Below, piece by piece: positions 17,164 through 26,354 of a stretch of DNA of 64,000 nt. A program made the position numbers and the translations under genes. Below the pieces are notes generated by a model that saw only the letters and a program-made list of their open reading frames with translations, was not told the origin of the DNA and ran no database searches. The stretch's first letter is position 1; every line of letters starts with the position of its first letter. The stretch spans positions 1 through 64,000 of the forward strand of contig NZ_CAADFC020000029.1 in assembly GCF_900696085.1 (NCBI RefSeq). Reading direction: 5' to 3'. The DNA comes from Bradyrhizobium ivorense (GTDB taxonomy: Bacteria; Pseudomonadota; Alphaproteobacteria; Rhizobiales; Xanthobacteraceae).

Positions 17164-18072
17164 CTAGCCGAGACCCATCTTCTTGAAGGTCCTGCTGATC
17201 CAGGAACCCTGATTCTCGCTCGGCTCGAGACCGCCGGACTTTACTAGATTATAGGCGTCCTTGTACCAGCGGCTGTCAGGAAAATTGTGGCCGAGCACGG
17301 CGGCCGCGGTCTGGGCTTCGGGTCCGATGCCGATCGACATATAGGCTTCGGTGAGCCGGTAGAGCGCCTCTTCGACATGGCGCGTGGTCTGGTACTGCGT
17401 CACCACCGCCTTGAAGCGGTTGATGGCGGCGGTGTAGTCGCGCCGGCCCATGTAATAGCGGCCGACCGCCATCTCCTTGCCGGCGAGCTGGTCGCGCGCG
17501 GCCTCGATCTTGGCCTTGGCCTCGGTCGAATATTCCGAGGTCGGATATTTGCGCACCACCTCTTCCAGCGCCGCGATCGCCTTCTCGGTGCGGCCCTGGT
17601 CGCGCGAGATGTCCGGGATCTGGTCGAAATGCGAGGCGGCGATCAGGTACTGGGCATAGGAGGCGTCCGGGCTGCCGGGATGCAGCGTGACGTAGCGCGT
17701 CGCCGATCCGATGCAGCTGTCGTAGTCACCGGCCTGATAGGAGGCGTAGGCCGACATCAGCAGCGACTTGCGCGCCCAGTCCGAATAGGGGTGCTGACGG
17801 TCGACTTCCTCGAACTTCTTGGTGGCGGCCTTCAGGTCCTTCTTCTGGTTCATCATATACAAGCCCTCATTGTAGAGCTTGTCCGCGGGCTCATCGACGA
17901 AGGTATCGTCCTTGGCCATGAACTTGTCCCACAGCGCGCCGGTGCCGCAGCCGCTCAGCGGCAGCGCCAGCATGACGAGGCCCGCCGCGAAACGCAGCGT
18001 GCGCGCGGCCCGTGCAAGGCCGGAGACATCAGAAGAATTGCGTGGTTCGAGCGCCATACGCATTGCCGACAT
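17164..18072 (-). CDS. bamD: Outer-membrane assembly lipoprotein BamD (ComL)
   Basis: A 302-residue lipoprotein. A basic N-terminal region and hydrophobic segment end in the lipobox LSGC, with Cys42 if the first ATG is used; the in-frame ATGs at 18063 and 18057 would give a more usual signal length. The mature part contains tandem tetratricopeptide-like repeats (YNEGLYMMNQKKDLKAA..., YASYQAGDYDSCI..., YMGRRDYTAAINRF...) as in YfiO/BamD. BamD is the essential partner of BamA in inserting beta-barrels into the outer membrane. Its place between lpxC and recN is common in Rhizobiales. Confidence 0.93.
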   Translation of the reverse strand: MSAMRMALEPRNSSDVSGLARAARTLRFAAGLVMLALPLSGCGTGALWDKFMAKDDTFVDEPADKLYNEGLYMMNQKKDLKAATKKFEEVDRQHPYSDWARKSLLMSAYASYQAGDYDSCIGSATRYVTLHPGSPDASYAQYLIAASHFDQIPDISRDQGRTEKAIAALEEVVRKYPTSEYSTEAKAKIEAARDQLAGKEMAVGRYYMGRRDYTAAINRFKAVVTQYQTTRHVEEALYRLTEAYMSIGIGPEAQTAAAVLGHNFPDSRWYKDAYNLVKSGGLEPSENQGSWISRTFKKMGLG

Positions 18073-18333
18073 GAAATATAGAACCTGACGCCTGTGATGC
18101 GGTTAACGGCGAAGCCCACTCCGTCCACGAACCGCAATCATGGACTTAATATTCCCCGCGATAGTCCCGTGCCGTTGGCGCCGTCTCGTGTGGCCGCAGG
18201 CCCGTTTAGCCGAAAAATGGTCTTGGCAAAACCGAATACGCAGCCATTTCGCCCGGATTAAGGCGGCCGGGTGTCGCCCGGGGTCGCGGTCGTGACTGGT
18301 AAAATCCGGACGAACGACGTCCGGCTGCGACGA

Positions 18334-19296
18334 TCAGGACACGTCCGGGCCGTAGGCCGGGGCGATCAGGCCGCCAACCGTGCCGGCGCCGGCTTCGGCA
18401 TAGCCACGGGACGGCCGCCGCGTGGTCTCCGATTCGACCACCCGCCAGGCGCTGCGGTCGGTCATCAGGGCCTTCAGCAACGCGTTGTTGAGCTTGTGGC
18501 CGCCGCGGGAGGAACGGAAGCTGCCGAGCAGCGGCAGGCCGGCCAGCGCGAGATCGCCGATCACGTCCAGAACCTTGTGGCGGGCGCACTCGTCGGCGTA
18601 GCGCAGGCCTTCGGTATTGAGCAGGCGGGTCTCGTCAAACACCACGGTGTTGTCGAAGGAGGCGCCGAGCGCGAAGCCTGCGCCCCAGAGCCGGGCCACA
18701 TCGTTCATGCAGCCGAAGGTCCGGGCCCGCGCGACGTCGCGGCGGAAAGCTTCCGGCGAAAGATCAAAGGTGAAGTTCTGGCGGCCGATCACCGGGTTGG
18801 TGAAATCGATCTCGACCTCGGCGCGGAAGCCGCCGGCAAACGGACGCAGTTCGCCGACCGAATCGCCGATCTTGACCTGCACCGGCTTCAAGACCTGGAT
18901 GAAGCGGCGGACGCCGGGCTGGGCGACGATGCCGGCCTGATCGATCGCCGCGACGAACGCAGCGGCGCTGCCGTCCATGATCGGAACTTCGGGGCCGTCG
19001 ACTTCGATGGTGGCGTTGTCGACACCCATGCCCCGCAGTGCGGCGAGCACGTGTTCCGCGGTGGAAACCAGCGGCCCTTCGCGGTCACCCAGCACCGTCG
19101 CAAAGTCGGTTGCGATCACGGCGTCGGCGGTGGCCGTAATTTCACGGTCGGAACCATCGAGACCGGTGCGGATGAAGATGAAGCCCGCATCAACCGGCGC
19201 AGGTCCGAGCGTGAGATGAACAGGAAGACCAGAGTGAACGCCGACGCCAGTCACGGTGGCTTGCGCGCGAAGCGTTGTCTGACGGCTGAACTTCAT
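18334..19296 (-). CDS. lpxC: UDP-3-O-acyl-N-acetylglucosamine deacetylase
   Basis: A 320-residue enzyme of the committed step of lipid A synthesis. The zinc site is visible: the first His in STAEHVLAAL, and the second His with Asp in the HKVLDVIGD motif. The usual N-terminus QTTLRAQATVTGVGVHSG binds the acyl-chain channel. The start is placed at 19296 (MKFSRQ); an upstream in-frame ATG at 19380 would add 28 unlikely residues. It lies downstream of ftsZ, but the ftsZ terminator and a ~350-base gap suggest its own promoter. Confidence 0.96.
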   Translation of the reverse strand: MKFSRQTTLRAQATVTGVGVHSGLPVHLTLGPAPVDAGFIFIRTGLDGSDREITATADAVIATDFATVLGDREGPLVSTAEHVLAALRGMGVDNATIEVDGPEVPIMDGSAAAFVAAIDQAGIVAQPGVRRFIQVLKPVQVKIGDSVGELRPFAGGFRAEVEIDFTNPVIGRQNFTFDLSPEAFRRDVARARTFGCMNDVARLWGAGFALGASFDNTVVFDETRLLNTEGLRYADECARHKVLDVIGDLALAGLPLLGSFRSSRGGHKLNNALLKALMTDRSAWRVVESETTRRPSRGYAEAGAGTVGGLIAPAYGPDVS

Positions 19297-19590
19297 TCGA
19301 TAATGCCCACTACCGACTTCACTCAGAACGAGAGGCCTAAACTTTCCCCAAGGCCGACTCGCTTGAGCTCCCCAAGTCACGGCAGGACCATAGTCACTGC
19401 CCCAAACCCCGCCAACTCACGCTTCTTTACCGATTGTTACCCCATCTCTGCCGCATTGGTGCCCAAGGTCAACCAAATTGCGGCAGCGCACAAGGGCGTT
19501 CCGGGACCGCCATCCGACCACAAAAAGAATAATTAATCATTTAAAATCAGTTGCTTGTTTGGCTGCCTGGATATCCCTTCCGGCCAAAGG
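19297..19590. other. lpxC upstream region
   Basis: Between the ftsZ terminator and lpxC there is no supported gene. The segment 19520-19560 is clearly AT-rich (AATAATTAATCATTTAAAAT) against the GC-rich surroundings, as expected of a promoter region for lpxC on the minus strand. A TTGACC hexamer is present on the minus strand near 19472-19477, but no good -10 follows at 17 bases. Confidence 0.4.
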
Positions 19591-19620
19591 AAAAGGCCCC
19601 GGCGGTTCCCGCCGGGGCCT
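19591..19620 (-). terminator. Rho-independent terminator after ftsZ
   Basis: AGGCCCCGGCGG (19594-19605) pairs with CCGCCGGGGCCT (19609-19620) with a 3-base loop. On the minus strand a TTTTCCTTT tract follows, 28 bases beyond the ftsZ stop. This marks the end of the ftsQ-ftsA-ftsZ transcript. Confidence 0.9.
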
Positions 19621-19648
19621 TTGTTGGTCGCCAAGCTTGTAACAAACT

Positions 19649-21439
19649 TCAGTTTGCCTGCCGGCGCAGGAAGGCCGGGATATCAAGATGGTCGTCGCCC
19701 TGTGGCGTCTGGGCAACAGGTGCCGGGCGCCCATGGGCGTCCAATCCCTGCGGCGCTGGCCGCTTTGCATATTCCGATACGGGCGCTTCGTTGGCCGCGA
19801 TCTGCTGCGCGACGCTGCGGGCCGGCTTGCGTTCCGGCATCGGCGGCATCGCGGGCATCGCCGGACCGGAGGCGCGGGCCGCGATCGGCGGCTCGGTCTC
19901 TTCGTCACGGCGGCCGAGGCCGACATTGGCGAGCCGCTGCAGCAGCGACAGCCGGGTCTTCTGCGGGTGTTCCTCCTCGGTGCCCTGGGCCTGGCGGATC
20001 TCGGCCTGGGCCGGCATCGGCAGGTCCTCGAACTTCGGCATCCGCGGGGTGCGGACCGGCGAACGCTCGGCGGCCTGCGGGATGAAGGTTTCCGGCGGCA
20101 TCGGTTCCTGCTGCTCGACCTTGGTCAGGTCGTGGTCCGGGAACAGGGTCGGCTTCTGCGCGATCGGGCGCACCGTGACGTCGCCATAGGCCCCGGCCTG
20201 CATCGGCGCCTGGGCCGGGCTCTCCGGCGCGACCGCGGCGGCGATCGCCGCCAGCGCGGCGCGCTCGACATTGCCGGTGGGGCGCTGCTGGGGCGCCGCA
20301 GCCGGAGCCGCAGCAATCGGCGCAACCGTGACGCCGGTCGGCGGTTCCAGCTTCTGGGCGCGCTCGGCCATGCGCTGGTTGTCGGCGCGCAGGCGGGCGG
20401 TCAGGTCGGCCAGCCGGCTCTCCGGCGAGCCGCCCGACTGCTGGGCGGGCGCCTGGGCACGGGACGCGATCGCGGCCTGCTCGATGCCGGTCGCGACCAC
20501 CGAGACGCGGATGACGCCGTCGAGCGATTCGTCGAACGTGGCGCCGACGATGATGTTGGCGTCGGGATCGACTTCCTCGCGGATGCGGGTCGCGGCTTCG
20601 TCGACCTCGAACAGAGTCAGGTCCTTGCCGCCGGTGATCGAGATCAGGAGGCCGCGGGCGCCCTTCATCGAGCTATCGTCGATCAGCGGGTTGGCGATCG
20701 CGGCTTCCGCGGCGGTCAGCGCCCGCTTCTCGCCGGTGGCCTCGCCGGTGCCCATCATCGCCTTGCCCATTTCCCGCATCACGGCGCGGACGTCGGCGAA
20801 GTCGAGGTTGATCAGGCCTTCCTTGACCATCAGGTCGGTGATGCAGGCGACGCCCGAATAGAGCACCTGGTCGGCCATCGCGAAGGCGTCGGCGAAGGTG
20901 GTCTTCTCGTTGGCGACCCGGAACAGGTTCTGGTTCGGGATGATCAAGAGCGTGTCGACCACCTTGTGCAGTTCGGCAATGCCGGACTCGGCGGTGCGCA
21001 TGCGGCGCTGGCCCTCGAAGTGGAACGGCTTGGTGACCACGCCGACCGTGAGGATGCCCATGTCGCGGGCGGCCCTGGCGATGACAGGCGCGGCGCCGGT
21101 GCCGGTGCCGCCGCCCATGCCGGCGGTGACGAACACCATGTTGGCGCCGGTGAGATGATCGCGCAGTTCGTCAATCACCTCCTGCGCGGCGGCCGCACCG
21201 ACGTCCGGCTGCGAGCCGGCGCCGAGGCCCTGGGTGACGGCGGTACCCATCTGGATGATGCGCTGCGCCTTCGACATGGTCAGCGCCTGCGCGTCGGTGT
21301 TGGCGACGACGAAGTCGACACCCTGCAGGCCGGCGGTGATCATGTTGTTGACGGCGTTACCACCCGCGCCACCGACACCGAAGACGGTGATCCGCGGTTT
21401 CAGCTCGCTGATGTCAGGGGGGGTCAGATTGAGTGCCAT
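19649..21439 (-). CDS. ftsZ: Cell division GTPase FtsZ
   Basis: A 596-residue tubulin homologue that forms the Z-ring. The GTP-binding domain carries the tubulin signature GGGTGTG at about residues 109-115, and the T7 loop with its catalytic aspartates (NLDFADVRAVM) is at about 205-215. From ~320 on, an exceptionally long Ala/Pro/Gln-rich linker of about 260 residues leads to the conserved C-terminal peptide DDHLDIPAFLRRQ that binds FtsA. Long linkers are usual in Rhizobiales. A clear ribosome-binding site (GAGAGG) precedes the ATG. A terminator follows the stop. Confidence 0.98.
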   Translation of the reverse strand: MALNLTPPDISELKPRITVFGVGGAGGNAVNNMITAGLQGVDFVVANTDAQALTMSKAQRIIQMGTAVTQGLGAGSQPDVGAAAAQEVIDELRDHLTGANMVFVTAGMGGGTGTGAAPVIARAARDMGILTVGVVTKPFHFEGQRRMRTAESGIAELHKVVDTLLIIPNQNLFRVANEKTTFADAFAMADQVLYSGVACITDLMVKEGLINLDFADVRAVMREMGKAMMGTGEATGEKRALTAAEAAIANPLIDDSSMKGARGLLISITGGKDLTLFEVDEAATRIREEVDPDANIIVGATFDESLDGVIRVSVVATGIEQAAIASRAQAPAQQSGGSPESRLADLTARLRADNQRMAERAQKLEPPTGVTVAPIAAAPAAAPQQRPTGNVERAALAAIAAAVAPESPAQAPMQAGAYGDVTVRPIAQKPTLFPDHDLTKVEQQEPMPPETFIPQAAERSPVRTPRMPKFEDLPMPAQAEIRQAQGTEEEHPQKTRLSLLQRLANVGLGRRDEETEPPIAARASGPAMPAMPPMPERKPARSVAQQIAANEAPVSEYAKRPAPQGLDAHGRPAPVAQTPQGDDHLDIPAFLRRQAN

Positions 21440-21528
21440 GGTTGCCTCTCTCGATTACGCGCGCGTGGGTTCGCCCCGGCCGCAGGCCGCGGGAGTTGAT
21501 GAAAATGCTGTGAGCCGGGGTGCGGTCA

Positions 21529-22845
21529 TCAGAAGCCCTCGCGAAGCCATCGTCCGACCTTTCCGAAGTAACCGTCAGTCCCTGTCTTAAGCTGCCGCGT
21601 GCGCCGCGGTTCGACATGTTCAAGGTGAGCGTATTGCGGATAGACGAGCAGGCCCGTCGGCACCGAGAACGAGGCGCCCTTCGCCTCGTTCGGCAGCCGG
21701 CCGAAGCCAAGCGGGCGGCCGATGCGGACCTGACGGTTCAGGATGCGGGTGGCAAGCTCGACGGTCCCGGTGAGCTGCGACGCACCGCCGCTCAACACAA
21801 CTCGCGCCCTCGGCTCTGCCGCAAAGGGGGAATCCGCGAGCCGGTCACGGACCATTTCAAAAATCTCCTCGGCGCGATGCCGGACGATATTCGCGATCGT
21901 GGCGCGGGATACGATCTGCGGAGTCTCCCGGTCATCGCCTGCGGTGGGAACGGACATCAGCTCGCGCGAATCCGAGCCGCCGGTCAGCACCGTGCCGTAT
22001 AAAGTCTTGATTCGCTCGGCATCCGCAATGCACGCGCCGATGCCGCGCGCAAGATCCATCGTGATGTGTTGCCCGCCGAGCGCAAAACCGGAGGCGTGCA
22101 CGAAGCGTCCGCCCGAATAAGTCGCGATCGTGGTCGATCCCGCGCCCATTTCGACCACGGCGGCGCCGAGATCGGCCTCGTCGTCGGTCAGCACCGAGAG
22201 GCCTGCGACATAAGGACTCGATGCCATCGCCTCGACATTGAGATGGCAGCGCTCGACCACCAGCATGAGGTTCTTAGCGACCGTCGCATCCGACGTCACC
22301 ACGTTCATGTCGACGCCGAACTGGCGCGCCACCATGCCTTTGGGATCGCGGATGCCCTTGACGCCGTCGAGCGCGTAGCCGACCGGCAGCGCGTGCAGCA
22401 CGGTGCGGCCGGCGCCGGTGGCGTGGCGCATGCCGGCCGAGGTGATCCGGCTGATATCGTCTGAAGTGACCGAGCCGCCGCGGATATCTGCAGCGGCTTC
22501 AACCAGTTGGCCATGCAGCCGGCCGCCCGACAACGACAGCAGCACGGACTCGACGCGGACCTTGGCCATGCGCTCGGCCAGCGCCACGGCGTGGCGCACC
22601 GCCTTCTCGCATTCAGCAAGATCGACGATCGCGCCGGCCTTGACGCCGCGCGACTGGATCTGGCTGTAGCCAATCAGTTCGACCGCGTGGGTGCGGCCGC
22701 GCAGCGCCTCGTTCGGCGGCGACGGCTTCAGCCGCGCGATCATGCAGGCGATCTTGCTGGAGCCGACGTCGAGCGAAGCCACCAGCGCGGTGCGCTTCTG
22801 CATCGGGCGGGTCTTCGGGGTCAAATTGCGATCGAGGCCGGTCAT
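21529..22845 (-). CDS. ftsA: Actin-like division protein FtsA
   Basis: A 438-residue member of the actin/Hsp70 ATPase superfamily that tethers FtsZ to the membrane. The phosphate-1 motif LVASLDVGSSKIACMIA is near residue 25, the 1C region SVLLSLSGGRLHG follows, and AVVEMGAGSTTIATYSGG is phosphate-2. The C-terminal KVGRWLREGF is the amphipathic membrane-targeting helix. The start at 22845 overlaps the ftsQ stop (ATGA), indicating coupling. An ~90-base gap before ftsZ may contain an ftsZ promoter. Confidence 0.97.
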   Translation of the reverse strand: MTGLDRNLTPKTRPMQKRTALVASLDVGSSKIACMIARLKPSPPNEALRGRTHAVELIGYSQIQSRGVKAGAIVDLAECEKAVRHAVALAERMAKVRVESVLLSLSGGRLHGQLVEAAADIRGGSVTSDDISRITSAGMRHATGAGRTVLHALPVGYALDGVKGIRDPKGMVARQFGVDMNVVTSDATVAKNLMLVVERCHLNVEAMASSPYVAGLSVLTDDEADLGAAVVEMGAGSTTIATYSGGRFVHASGFALGGQHITMDLARGIGACIADAERIKTLYGTVLTGGSDSRELMSVPTAGDDRETPQIVSRATIANIVRHRAEEIFEMVRDRLADSPFAAEPRARVVLSGGASQLTGTVELATRILNRQVRIGRPLGFGRLPNEAKGASFSVPTGLLVYPQYAHLEHVEPRRTRQLKTGTDGYFGKVGRWLREGF

Positions 22846-23849
22846 GCGGAGTCACCCGGCTTCTTCTTGGACTTCTTGTCCTTGAACAGCTCGTCGCGCG
22901 CCTTGCCGGCTTCCTCCGACAATTGCACCACCAGCCGATCGGGCAGCCGCATGTCGACGGCGACGATGTCGCGCGAGAACAGTTTTTCGTCCTTGTCGAG
23001 CTTGGACAGCGCGGCGAGCGCATTGCCGACGTCGTTCTCGGGCAGGCGAATGTCGAGGCCGTCCTTCAGCCGCAGGTTCCAACGCCGCTCGCCGACGAAG
23101 ATCGCGGCCTTGGTCACCTGCCGCACCTGCGGGTAGCGGTCGAGCAGCGCGAGGAAATCCCGCGCGCGGGGCGCCGCGCCCTTGCCCACCACCAGCGGCA
23201 GATTGAGGAAACGGCGCGAAACATAGGGCTCGAGCACCGCGCCATCGGCGGCGATGACCGAGAGCCGGCCGTTCTCCTGCCACAGCGCGTAGGCGGTGCG
23301 CTCGACGATGTCGATCTGCAGCCGGCCCGGATAAAGCTTCAGGATGGTGGCGTCCGCGATCCAGGGATTGGCCTTCAGCCGGTCGCGCACCGTCTCGGCG
23401 TCGAGGAACAGCAGCGAGGAGCGGCCGGTGACGCCGCCGATCGCGAGCACCTCGTCCTGGCTCAGCTGCTTGCGGCCGTTGATGCCGACCGTGGTGATGC
23501 GGAAGCCCGCGGCATTGGCCAGCGCGTTGCGAGTGTCGCTCAGCGCCGTGGTGAATTCCTCGACATGGCCGCCGCGCACGATGCCGAAGCCGGCGCTGCC
23601 GAACAGGATCGCGAGCGTCGCGGCAACGCCGACCCGGCGCGGCAGATAGCGCTCGATCATCAGGATGTAGCGGTTGGGCGGGTCGCGGTCGATCACCGGC
23701 CGTTTCGCAGGACGCCGGCGGCGGCGATGCGCGAGCCAGGCACCGATGTGCTCGCGCAGCAGCACCACCGCTCCAATAGCGGCTGCCCTCAGGTCAGCTT
23801 GAGGCCCCAGCGATCGCAGCGATCGGGTGAGGCGTCCTGCACCATCCAT
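22842..23849 (-). CDS. ftsQ: Division protein FtsQ
   Basis: A 335-residue bitopic divisome protein. A long basic cytoplasmic N-terminus (HRRRRRPAKRP) precedes one membrane helix near residues 73-92. The POTRA domain FRITTVGINGRKQLSQDEVLAI follows, then the FtsQ beta-domain with PWIADATILKLYPGRLQIDIVER. The C-terminus is Lys-rich. FtsQ links the FtsBL complex to the ring. ftsA begins inside its stop codon. A 318-base gap separates it from ddl, so ftsQAZ probably has its own promoter. Confidence 0.95.
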   Translation of the reverse strand: MDGAGRLTRSLRSLGPQADLRAAAIGAVVLLREHIGAWLAHRRRRRPAKRPVIDRDPPNRYILMIERYLPRRVGVAATLAILFGSAGFGIVRGGHVEEFTTALSDTRNALANAAGFRITTVGINGRKQLSQDEVLAIGGVTGRSSLLFLDAETVRDRLKANPWIADATILKLYPGRLQIDIVERTAYALWQENGRLSVIAADGAVLEPYVSRRFLNLPLVVGKGAAPRARDFLALLDRYPQVRQVTKAAIFVGERRWNLRLKDGLDIRLPENDVGNALAALSKLDKDEKLFSRDIVAVDMRLPDRLVVQLSEEAGKARDELFKDKKSKKKPGDSA

Positions 23850-24167
23850 TGCACGAGCTCGTCACATGTTGCGCCCGCAAACCCATGCGGGTCCCGGCAC
23901 ACGTGACGCCTCAGCAGATACCGGTGGGATAGAGTGACCCCCTGTTCCCTGGTTGCGTTCCTCGAAGCGGTCATCCGCAACAGCTCACGCCCCGGCAGCC
24001 AAGCGCTACATGCGCCGCCAGCGTTAACCTTCGGGCTTCCTGGTAAACAAACGGTAAATGTTACCCAGCTGGAGTGGGTTTTGATCAACACTGTGAGTAG
24101 TTTGCCGGGGACACGTTAGCATTTTAGCAACAGCGCCGGGTTCCACCCCCGGCCCGAGTCGCCGGTT
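23850..24167. other. ddl-ftsQ intergenic region, likely ftsQAZ promoter
   Basis: 318 bases without a supported gene, unlike the tight packing on either side. The central part (24020-24100) is AT-richer and contains GTTAAC and a TAAA-N7-TAAA arrangement at 24044-24058. The latter is two mismatches away from the CtrA box TTAA-N7-TTAA. CtrA controls ftsQA in Caulobacter, but this site is too weak to call. Confidence 0.4.
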
Positions 24168-25160
24168 TCAGCCCCGTTTCGGCGTGCGGCGCCGGGCGAT
24201 TTCGATCTGGTCGTGCAGGAAATCGGCGAAGCCAATGCCCTGCGCCTTCAAGGCCTTGGGGTATAAAGATGCCGCGGTGAGCCCGGGCAGCGTGTTGGTT
24301 TCGAGATAGACCGGCCCCTTCGTCGAGACGATGAAGTCGCTGCGCGAGTAGCCGGTGCACGACAGCGCGCGGTGCGCCTTCAGCGCATGATCCATGATCG
24401 CGGTGCTGATATCAGGCGCGAAACGGCCGGGGCAAATCTCCTGGGTCGATTTCAGGAGGTATTTGGCGGTGTAGTCGAAGCCGCCCTCCGCCGGCACGAT
24501 CTCGATCGGCGGCAGCGCGAACACCGCGCCATCGGACTGCTCGAGCACACCGCAGGTCGCCTCGACGCCGGCCACGAACGGCTCGATCAGATATTCTTCT
24601 TTCTCGGCCGCGTTGCGAACCGCGATGAGGTCCTGCCTGGCGTTGACGAAGATCAGCCCGTAGCTCGATCCATCCTTGGCTGGTTTTGCGATCAGCTTGC
24701 CGTACTCGGCAAAGGCTCGATCGATATCATCCACGGCGATGCCCTGCGGCGCGTTCACGCCCGCGATCGCCGCAAAGCGCTTCGCCGACGGCTTGTCGAA
24801 CGCCAGATGCGACGACGCCGAACCGGAGCCGGTGAACGCGATGCCGCGCAGCTCGCACATCACCTGCAATTCGCCGTTCTCGGCGCAGCCGCCATGCAGG
24901 CCGAGCACCAGCACGCGCCCTTCCGCGCCGGCCTTGTCGAGCGCCGCGTCGAGCGCGACGCCGCGATCGCCAGGCTTGAAATCGACCTCGAACGGCCGGG
25001 CGTGATTGAGCAGCGCCTCCGACCTCACCGCATGCACGGTATCGTCGACGTCCCAGAACCACAGCTCGGCCTCGGGCAGCGCACGATGCAGCGCCTGCGC
25101 GCTTGCCACTGAAACCAGGCGCTCCTTGCTGGTGCCGCCGAAGAGAATGGTGGTCTGCAT
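24168..25160 (-). CDS. ddl: D-alanine--D-alanine ligase
   Basis: A 330-residue ATP-grasp enzyme that makes the D-Ala-D-Ala dipeptide for MurF. The N-terminal GGTSKERLVS carries the Glu equivalent to DdlB E15. The usual HGRGGEDG loop is changed to LHGGCAENG, keeping the His but losing the GED. The other key residues are kept: S in DGSSYGL, K and Y in FDYTAKY, R and D in YSRSDF, E and N in LETNTLPGLT. The start overlaps the murB stop (TAATG). The diverged loop is worth noting, but catalytic residues suggest activity. Confidence 0.9.
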   Translation of the reverse strand: MQTTILFGGTSKERLVSVASAQALHRALPEAELWFWDVDDTVHAVRSEALLNHARPFEVDFKPGDRGVALDAALDKAGAEGRVLVLGLHGGCAENGELQVMCELRGIAFTGSGSASSHLAFDKPSAKRFAAIAGVNAPQGIAVDDIDRAFAEYGKLIAKPAKDGSSYGLIFVNARQDLIAVRNAAEKEEYLIEPFVAGVEATCGVLEQSDGAVFALPPIEIVPAEGGFDYTAKYLLKSTQEICPGRFAPDISTAIMDHALKAHRALSCTGYSRSDFIVSTKGPVYLETNTLPGLTAASLYPKALKAQGIGFADFLHDQIEIARRRTPKRG

Positions 25161-26083
25161 TATTTCTGCTCTATCCCGATCCGCTTGATTTCCCAGTGCA
25201 GCTCAAGTCCGGAGGTCTGCTTCACCCGTTCACGCACGGTCTCGCCGAGCGTCTCGATGTCGTGCCCGGTGGCGCTGCCGGTGTTGATCAGAAAATTGCA
25301 GTGCATCTCGGACACCTGCGCGCCGCCGATTCTGAGGCCGCGGCAGCCGGCGGCATCGATCAGCTTCCAGGCGCTGTTGCCCGGCGGATTCTTGAAGGTC
25401 GAGCCGCCGGTCTTTTCGCGGATCGGCTGCGCGGTCTCGCGATGGGTCTGCACCTCGGTCATGCGGGCGCGGATCGCCTCGGGATCGGAAATTTTGCCGC
25501 GGAAGCGCGCCGACGTGAAGATGATCGAGGGATCGACACCGCTGTTGCGGTAGACGAACTTCATGTCGGCATTGCCAAACGTGTGTCTCGTTCCGTCGCG
25601 GCCGATGCCGGTGGCCTCAATCAGCACATCCTTGGTCTCGCCGCCATTGGCGCCGGCATTCATCCGCAGCGCGCCGCCGACGGTGCCGGGAATGCCGAAC
25701 AAGAATTCCATGCCGCCGATATTGGCCGCCGCCGCGGTCTCCGCCACGCGCTTGTCGAGCGCCGCGGCGCCGGCCGTGACGATGTCATCAGCGGCGCTGG
25801 TCTCGCCGAAAGCGCGCGGCGCGAGCCGGATCACGACACCAGGCAGGCCGCCGTCGCGCACGATCAGATTGGAGCCGACACCGACGACATAGACCGGCAG
25901 CGCGTTCGGCAGGTGTTTCAGGAAATAGCCGAGATCATCCTCATCCGCTGGCGTGAACAGCACCTGCGCCGGACCGCCGACGCGAAACCAGGTCAGCTTC
26001 GCGAGCGACTGGTTGGCCAGCAGCCGCCCGCGCAGCTGCGGCATCGCGGCTTTCAGATCGGGTGTGATGTCGGGGAAGATCAT
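25160..26083 (-). CDS. murB: UDP-N-acetylenolpyruvylglucosamine reductase
   Basis: A 307-residue flavoenzyme reducing UDP-GlcNAc-enolpyruvate to UDP-MurNAc with NADPH. FAD-binding elements include TWFRVGGPAQVLF, VVGVGSNLIVRDGG and GIPGTVGGALRMNAGANGGE. The proton-donor serine region is GGSTFKNP, and the C-terminal Glu region is NFLINTG. The start was set at 26083 (MIFPDITP); an upstream frame to 26122 adds an atypical 13 residues. Its last base is shared with the ddl start. Confidence 0.96.
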   Translation of the reverse strand: MIFPDITPDLKAAMPQLRGRLLANQSLAKLTWFRVGGPAQVLFTPADEDDLGYFLKHLPNALPVYVVGVGSNLIVRDGGLPGVVIRLAPRAFGETSAADDIVTAGAAALDKRVAETAAAANIGGMEFLFGIPGTVGGALRMNAGANGGETKDVLIEATGIGRDGTRHTFGNADMKFVYRNSGVDPSIIFTSARFRGKISDPEAIRARMTEVQTHRETAQPIREKTGGSTFKNPPGNSAWKLIDAAGCRGLRIGGAQVSEMHCNFLINTGSATGHDIETLGETVRERVKQTSGLELHWEIKRIGIEQK

Positions 26084-26151
26084 GCGACGTCGCTCGAGAT
26101 ACGAGGCAGGTTGAGAGCGCAACGCGTTGCGTTGTGTTTCAGCGCCCGGGG

Positions 26152-26317
26152 CCTACCCCTCTCCCCAACCCTCCCCCGCAAGGGGGGAGGGAGCCTGACT
26201 AATGTGCTCACCTTACAGTGCATCGCGGCTTCGCTCTCTCTCGTTAAGAGAGTCAGGAGGCCACGGGCGGATGGGTTCCCTCCCCCCTTGCGGTGGAGGG
26301 TTAGGGAGAGGGGTGAG
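26152..26317. repeat. Dispersed CT-rich inverted repeat, family F copy 1
   Basis: CCCCTCTCCCCAACCCTCCC at the left and its near complement GAGGGTTAGGGAGAGGGGT at the right enclose about 130 bases. A related element is at 57224-57358. It occupies almost all of the murC-murB gap, breaking an otherwise compact gene series. Confidence 0.75.
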
Positions 26318-26354
26318 CCACACGGGTGGTGCTGATAACTAGCAATGAATAACA

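Noticed and set aside
24044..24058. CtrA box upstream of ftsQ
   Set aside because: TAAA-N7-TAAA has a mismatch in each half; too weak to annotate as a site.
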